NCBI GenBank assembly: GCA_037976565.1
Contig: CP137673.1
Coordinates: 3,840,218 to 3,904,217 of the forward strand
DNA from: Mesocentrotus franciscanus
Taxonomy: Eukaryota > Echinodermata > Echinoidea > Camarodonta > Strongylocentrotidae
Direction of reading: 5' to 3'
Length of the DNA stretch: 64,000 nt
Made by a program: the position numbers and the translations under genes. This document shows, piece after piece, positions 60,701 to 64,000 of the stretch (the stretch's first letter is position 1; each line of letters opens with the position of its first letter). The notes under the pieces were generated by a model. The model saw nothing but the letters and a program-made list of their open reading frames with translations, was not told the origin of the DNA and ran no database searches.

Positions 60701-62391
60701 TTGAACAGCTTACACTGGATATTATAAAGACGTACGCGTAGACGAGTCACATCGCCGCGCCGGTAGCTCGCTGAGTTGCTTCCGGCCCCTTCCCCGGGGG
60801 AGAGAGAGATGGTTGAGTCAGCCCATCCTGTATGTATAGAGTCACACATAATATAGCTGATAGTATAGTTGAGACCGGGGCGCGACCGGGGATGGGGTGA
60901 TTTGGGTGGGAAGGGGGAGACTGAAGTTGTCAATTTGTCATACAACTTCCATTTGTCCTTTTCACAGTAGTTGCAGAGGAAACAATTCTAATTTTATCTG
61001 ACGGTAAAACCATTCGGCATTTTGCCCTGAGTCCAACTTGGCTAAAACATAAAAACACCTTTGGGTTACGATTTTAAAGTTGTGAATATGCTTTCAAAGA
61101 GATAGATGCGATTCAAAAGATTGATTGAAATAACCTGGGCCTTAATCCACGAGAAAATGAGTACTGCATTTATTCTTTACAAAACGTATTTGTCGGTATT
61201 TTACAAAGATTTACTTACTCAATAATTTGAGGATTTAAATGTAAACATGTATACATCAGACTTAACTGATCTTCAACGGACCAATTTCGTTACCATGTAC
61301 AATGGGAATAGAAAACACTCCAATTTTATAACTTAATTTCGTAATCATCCATTCATGGAATAAAAAGGAAACTGGAATATATATATATATATAAATTGTA
61401 TTTTTATTTCGCGGAAAATATAAGTTCTATTCCGTAGAAATATATTTTCCTACTTCGTGGAAGGGCATGTTTCCTTTCAAAGTAAACCATTTTGATATCA
61501 AAGTTAATTGCTCCTAATGAATAATGAGTTTTATACTTCCTCATACCTAGTCAAAGAATATGAAAATAAAGAAATTTTGATAGTACAAAATAATGTAATA
61601 TGAAAGCGTCCCTTTTTTGGTAACACATTTCGGAGATCTTACACTTAGCTTCCTTCACGTGATTATAAAAAACTATATTTTTGAACTGGTTTTTAACCAT
61701 GAATAACCTGTTGATCTAACTATCTGGTCGATTACGTCACAATAGGTTTTGTCATGGGTTGCGTGTCTATTACGGATTGAGTTTAATTTCCTTCTATAAT
61801 GTTGAATGTTAAGTAACTATGTATTTTATGTAAAACATAATTGATATCAGGGTTTATATCCCATTGTCTTTTTACTATTTGTGAATCTATAGCAGCCATA
61901 TTTTTGTACAATAATTATTAATCTATACTTTTATCAATTTGTCTAATGATCACAAATACCGCATTTTATTTCTTTGTTACGGTGACTGTTCAAGAACAGC
62001 CGCGAGTATCATTGTCGGTATCTAACAACATTCAGTTAAACAAATAGCCTTGATTGTCAATAAGAATGATACATTACATTTTTTAAAACCCCGCTATCAT
62101 GATTTTCGGTATTTAACAACATGCAGTATTAGAACAGCATAACATTTTTTTTTAAATTATCAAAATATGATCAATAAACCGAGCCCGTCGCTGACGCAGT
62201 CGTACGTCAGAAGTCATTTTATGTAACTGTGTACAAATGAGTAAATGCAAAATAAGATGCAAACACCGCGTTGAATTACTGGCTGATAGGCAAAAATAAC
62301 GCAATTAAAATGACGCCTCGCGTGCAATGGGTATTAAAAATAATTTATATCTATCTGGCATTAGATGTATATTTGTTTTTCAAAAATTCAG
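54146..62391 (+). repeat. Large duplicated block, copy 2 (starts at N gap)
   Basis: 8246 bases corresponding to 45435-53645 in the same orientation, starting at the first base after the gap and ending where copy 1 hits the gap; single-copy-looking sequence follows from 62392. The level and pattern of differences look allelic. Confidence 0.95.
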
Positions 62392-63209
62392 AGTGACGGT
62401 TGCCATGAATATTTTTCGGCTGTCGCCTTCACAGAGGTGTTGCCAATCGTTAAGAGTCTCTAGAAGGCATAGATATTCACTTTGTCACGACTTCCCAGCC
62501 GGTGAATCATGTTTGAGAGTTGTTTTGGATCTAGAGTGACAAGACTTAAACAGGGTCTAATGCGGGGCCAACCAACTTGGAAGGGTGTTAACAACCCCTA
62601 CTCACACACAACTAACGTTTCATTGACTCAGATTCTAGAAAACAAACTTCTCTCTTCTTCTTTTTTTTAACAAACCAGAAACATTTTTCGCACTGTATTT
62701 AAAATCACACGTTCAGAAATTGCAATTGAACACAATGATACTGCACTCCCTACAGAGTTGGTTCGGAAGGGAACATGCATGTTTGGGGGGGGGGCAAAAT
62801 TTTACATAACATATTGTAAAACATTTTGTAAAATAGCCAACAAACATGTATGTCTTTATTTTTTCACCCAACATGGCTACAATTCTACCCATCCGTTTTT
62901 AGAGCGTGTACGGAAATAGAATGTGATTTGATTCATCTTTTGCATATTAGCAACCTATTAGAGCAGTACTTAAAAGCGTAGCCCTGTCCCCTGTCCCCTC
63001 CCCCGAATTTTAAAACTACCAATGTGTGGGCAACCATCACGTTATATTCGGGCAGTGATTGATCGATGATTTGTTTAAATCTTACAGGATTTAGTGTATT
63101 TTTATATTACAATATTACAATTTCAATTCAGTAATTAAAGTGTCAAAATGTTTTGTTGATCGCAAAATGCAGGTATGACGGATGCATTTATGAAGCCGGT
63201 TTTCCTGTT
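62392..63209. other. Intron-like DNA right of the duplicated block
   Basis: Single-copy-looking within this window. No coding exon was recognised and a short poly(G) run is present near 62788. From 63743 to the window end there is also nothing recognisable. Confidence 0.4.
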
Positions 63210-63742
63210 TTAAGGTACTATGTCCCATTTGCAGGCCAAAAATGAAAAGGTTAAATTCCAACGGCATTTGAAAGACAATACTAATTTAGAACTTCCCTAA
63301 AAAAGGGGGCTTGAAAATGTCTTTAAGTGGGAAAATAACGACTATTAGTTGTCGAATCGACTTAGGAGCTATAGAGCCAGTAAGTAATAGTCTGATTTTT
63401 CAGACCATTGTACCGAATGGTCGTACGTTTTATGCTGCGCAAAGATTCAATCAGTTTAATTTTGGCCATTACAAGAAGTGGGTTATTGATGTAGACAAAT
63501 GCTCATGTACCCTTTACAGCTCATTTTATGTATGTTATTACCAAAGATGAAAAAGCCAGTCAGTCACTCAATAGTGTCTGACAGTGAAGTCTAGCAAGTA
63601 AACGGGTTTCCTTGCATAATTTGAATATTAGGACACTGCTAACGTTTAAATTTCACAGATAGGACATACATGACATATTCATAATTCCTGCAAAGTTCTA
63701 CAGAATTTGATGTTGGCTGCAAAAGGGACATAGTATCTTTAA
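63210..63742 (+). mobile_element. TTAA-flanked MITE, copy 4
   Basis: 533 bp with TIR TTAAGGTACTATGTCCC and GGGACATAGTATCTTTAA. Very similar to copy 2 internally. In the presumed first intron of the third gene. Confidence 0.8.
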
Positions 63743-64000
63743 ATTAAACTTTCATTTCCTGCTTTAAAATGGATAGCATAATACAAGATACTATACGGGA
63801 GCTTTGTTATTATATAAAGCCGTATCATCACTTTCATAATTGTATACGTTTGTATTGTTACGATGAAACTTTGAAAGCTATAAAATAATAGCGTGATATC
63901 TTATAATTACACCCAAGGCTAACAGTGAAAAGAATGAAAGTGGGCCTAGATGAAAATGACTCTTTCAAAAACTCGAATCGATTATCAATATCCTTGCTAC

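Noticed and set aside
45435..62391. True segmental tandem duplication
   Set aside because: The copy edges coincide exactly with a 500-N gap and divergence is allele-like, so an assembly artefact is the simpler reading.

Overview
The window reads as the nuclear genome of a marine invertebrate deuterostome, most likely an echinoderm and probably a sea urchin. The evidence is AT-rich intron-rich DNA, short exons with GT/AG borders, many ACATGTAC-type motifs, and fold-back elements starting GGGWCCCGTTGCATAAAA and GCCTCCGC...GCGGAGGC tandem elements of the kind I associate with sea urchin genomes. The organism call is an inference from style and repeats; no mitochondrial or rRNA marker is present.

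Three genes are supported. (1) Plus strand, 2625-19873: the 3' part of a formin gene, 14 coding exons giving the C-terminal 696 residues, with a disordered linker, an FH1 polyproline run and a complete FH2 domain. It is closest to delphilin (GRID2IP). Its start lies left of the window. (2) Minus strand, 40904-30723: a complete 12-exon F8A/HAP40 (huntingtin-associated 40 kDa protein) orthologue of 318 residues, every intron GT/AG with consistent phase. The two genes are convergent and separated by about 11 kb of repeat-rich DNA. (3) Plus strand, from 45312: one 5' coding exon (25 codons after a strong Kozak ATG, with a long 5' UTR in the same exon) of a third gene whose remaining exons lie beyond the window.

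The right part is dominated by a structural anomaly. Bases 45435-53645 and 54146-62391 are near-identical and are separated by a run of exactly 500 N. One copy runs into the gap and the other starts right after it, which fits an uncollapsed allelic (haplotype) overlap at a scaffold join better than a biological duplication. The third gene's first intron is therefore probably about 8.7 kb shorter than drawn.

The rest is mobile and repetitive DNA: a TTAA-flanked MITE family (four copies), a long-TIR element with a perfect 9-bp target duplication (Mutator-like), several hairpin MITEs, a tRNA-derived SINE family with (AAT)n tails, a LINE 3' relic, a 2.5-kb composite repeat with internal tandem units, a nested palindrome of about 1.2 kb in F8A intron 1, a tandem array rich in AGGTCA direct repeats, and microsatellites. 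No rRNA gene, CRISPR array, prokaryotic operon or functional tRNA was seen. I found no new multi-gene system. The most informative observations are the intron-rich F8A gene, a formin exon end amplified into an intronic array with decoy splice donors, and the false-duplication signature.
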